Source: Sulfurovum sp. FS08-3 (GTDB lineage: Bacteria; Campylobacterota; Campylobacteria; Campylobacterales; Sulfurovaceae). Taken from it: 64,000 nucleotides of DNA. The position numbers and the translations under genes are program-made. The stretch lies in the NCBI GenBank assembly GCA_000830175.1, contig JQIS01000031.1, positions 1 to 64,000 on the forward strand, in the 5' to 3' direction. Below, piece after piece: positions 63,049 to 64,000 of the stretch. The notes below the pieces were generated by a model. It had not been told where the DNA came from. It ran no database searches and worked only from the letters and a program-made list of their open reading frames with translations. Within the stretch, counting starts at the first letter, position 1, and the number at the start of each line of letters is the position of its first letter.

Positions 63049-64000
63049 CACAAAACCATCTCATTGATTTCATCGGTTCGTTCAAGAAGCTCATCTAAAA
63101 TATCATCAAAGTTGTCATTGGCAATACCGTACTTATCAACGGTAAGCTCTTGTACTTCAATTGTTTTATCTTCAATATCTCTAAATAGATACGCCGATAC
63201 ATCATTAGCTGAGATAACCGTATCTTCATCCAACCCGTATCGCTCTAAATAGGCTTGTTTTTTTTCATCTGTGGCATTAGAGAGCTTGATGCAGTTGCTA
63301 ATCTCATTAAGGATATAGTCACTGTGTGTGGTAATGAGTACCTTTGCTCCTGCGTTGGAGAGCATTACTAGAAGTCTTGCCATCTCTATTTGAGCTTTGG
63401 GGTGTAGATGAGCTTCGGGTTCTTCGATGACGAGTAATTTATCTTTTAGTGTTGAAAAATGTTTGAGAAAAATAACAAGAGGCAATAACTCTACACTAGC
63501 CGAAGAACTAAGATGTAAATCTAATTTTTGATTGTTAGTTGTTTCAAGATAAAATTTTGTATAACTATGTGTAGTTTGCTCCTCAATGATTTTACCCTTA
63601 ATAATTCTTGTTTCAATAAATTTATAAAATTTGACTATGTTGTCATCTTTAAATTTTTTCTTTTTTTTATCATCATCAAAAATTCCTGATCTAATATCGG
63701 AAAAATTCGAGAGAAAATCAATCATAGGTTCAGTCATTTGAGTTGTTGTTGATTTATTACTAAATTGACCACGCATTACTCCAGATACAATCTCATCAAA
63801 AGCTAAGACAAATCCTGTCCTTGAGGCTGGAAAATAAAACTCTTGTACTACATGGCGATGCTTGTCAAAGAGAAAAAATATAGAGAAAAATATTTCTTCT
63901 AATAATAAAACTGTATCATCCTCTTTTTTATGACTATTAATTTCAAATTTATCATCTTTAAAAAAAGTAGAAAAATGATCAAAAAAAATATTTTCAATAA
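63048..64000 (-). CDS. AAA_21/OLD-like ATPase, 5' end outside window
   Basis: The frame is open to the right edge (317 codons visible); the Walker A part lies beyond it. Seen here: LKDKLLVIEEPEAHLHPKAQ (Walker B and D loop), KVLITTHSDYILNEI (switch His) and a C-terminal acidic tail DDILDELLERTDEINEMVL. This is the ABC-like ATPase class used in OLD, Gabija, Septu and similar defence modules, often followed by a nuclease gene; here only a 30-codon frame follows. Function not assigned. Confidence 0.75.
   Translation of the reverse strand, partial: IENIFFDHFSTFFKDDKFEINSHKKEDDTVLLLEEIFFSIFFLFDKHRHVVQEFYFPASRTGFVLAFDEIVSGVMRGQFSNKSTTTQMTEPMIDFLSNFSDIRSGIFDDDKKKKKFKDDNIVKFYKFIETRIIKGKIIEEQTTHSYTKFYLETTNNQKLDLHLSSSASVELLPLVIFLKHFSTLKDKLLVIEEPEAHLHPKAQIEMARLLVMLSNAGAKVLITTHSDYILNEISNCIKLSNATDEKKQAYLERYGLDEDTVISANDVSAYLFRDIEDKTIEVQELTVDKYGIANDNFDDILDELLERTDEINEMVL

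Noticed and set aside
1-64000. CRISPR arrays, rRNA and tRNA genes
   Set aside because: No regularly spaced repeats and no clover-leaf with a T-arm GTTCGA context were seen apart from the tmRNA; a covariance search would be needed for certainty.

Overview
The window looks like a chromosome segment of a free-living Campylobacterota (Epsilonproteobacteria), most like the Sulfurovum/Sulfurimonas group. The reasons are AT-rich, densely packed DNA, an rpmI-rplT pair without infC, an ArsS-like sensor kinase that lacks a normal G1 box, a tmRNA with an ANNTDYRPAFARVA-type tag, an LplT-PlsC-AMP-ligase fusion, a carboxynorspermidine-synthase-type dehydrogenase, nif-linked genes and a type II DMSO-reductase-family operon. 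The species is inferred from gene content only. There is no rRNA, no recognisable tRNA and no CRISPR array.

Layout. 1-2.4 kb: a two-gene Septu-like defence module, a TPR-fused ATPase (cut by the window edge) and a TIGR02646/PtuB HNH nuclease. 2.5-12.4 kb: housekeeping genes (SDR, two-component system, RlmB-type methyltransferase, L20, L35, GlyS, CoA-disulfide-reductase-like flavoprotein, MazG-like). 13.4-15.05 kb: a patch of toxin-antitoxin-type and DUF genes (HEPN/MNT pair, orphan antitoxin, DUF2442, frameshifted DUF4160). 15.2-21.3 kb: AguB-like amidase, M23 peptidase, DHH phosphoesterase, NadC and LysA. 21.5-21.96 kb: ssrA with a textbook sigma-70 promoter. 22.0-26.6 kb: an apparently acquired segment with a perfect 129-bp palindrome, a 1156-residue membrane protein combining a coiled coil, a beta-helix and two CbbX-like AAA+ domains, and a decayed transposase. 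26.7-33.5 kb: an operon for a periplasmic molybdoenzyme of the type II DMSO reductase family (rhodanese, alpha, beta, haem b/c gamma, Cys-rich small protein). 33.9-39.5 kb: Mrp, PheA, HisC and Der.

39.5-47.4 kb is rich in repeats and broken genes: a SGNH lipoprotein, a decayed HicAB pair, a secreted protein with an internal domain duplication behind a G8 tract, a RAYT gene inside 39-bp perfect inverted repeats, and truncated fragments bordered by REP-like repeats. 47.4-53.3 kb: LeuC, then a MerR regulator, the LplT-Aas fusion and a YiaAB protein. 53.5-56.2 kb: a minus-strand run made of a double-glycine-like secreted precursor, a small exported protein, an outer-membrane barrel and the first 48 codons of a C39 peptidase. 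That last gene is cut by a second copy of the same palindrome (124 bp). 56.5-59.95 kb: a nif-associated run led by nifV, with a candidate sigma-54 promoter. 60-64 kb: an alpha/beta hydrolase, a FecE/FecD iron ABC pair interrupted by a relic gene, and an AAA ATPase running off the right edge.

The least explained items are the duplicated perfect palindrome and the C39-linked locus it breaks, the beta-helix/tandem-AAA+ protein, the TPR-Septu variant, and the rhodanese-linked molybdoenzyme. Homology calls were made by reading motifs and could not be checked by database search.
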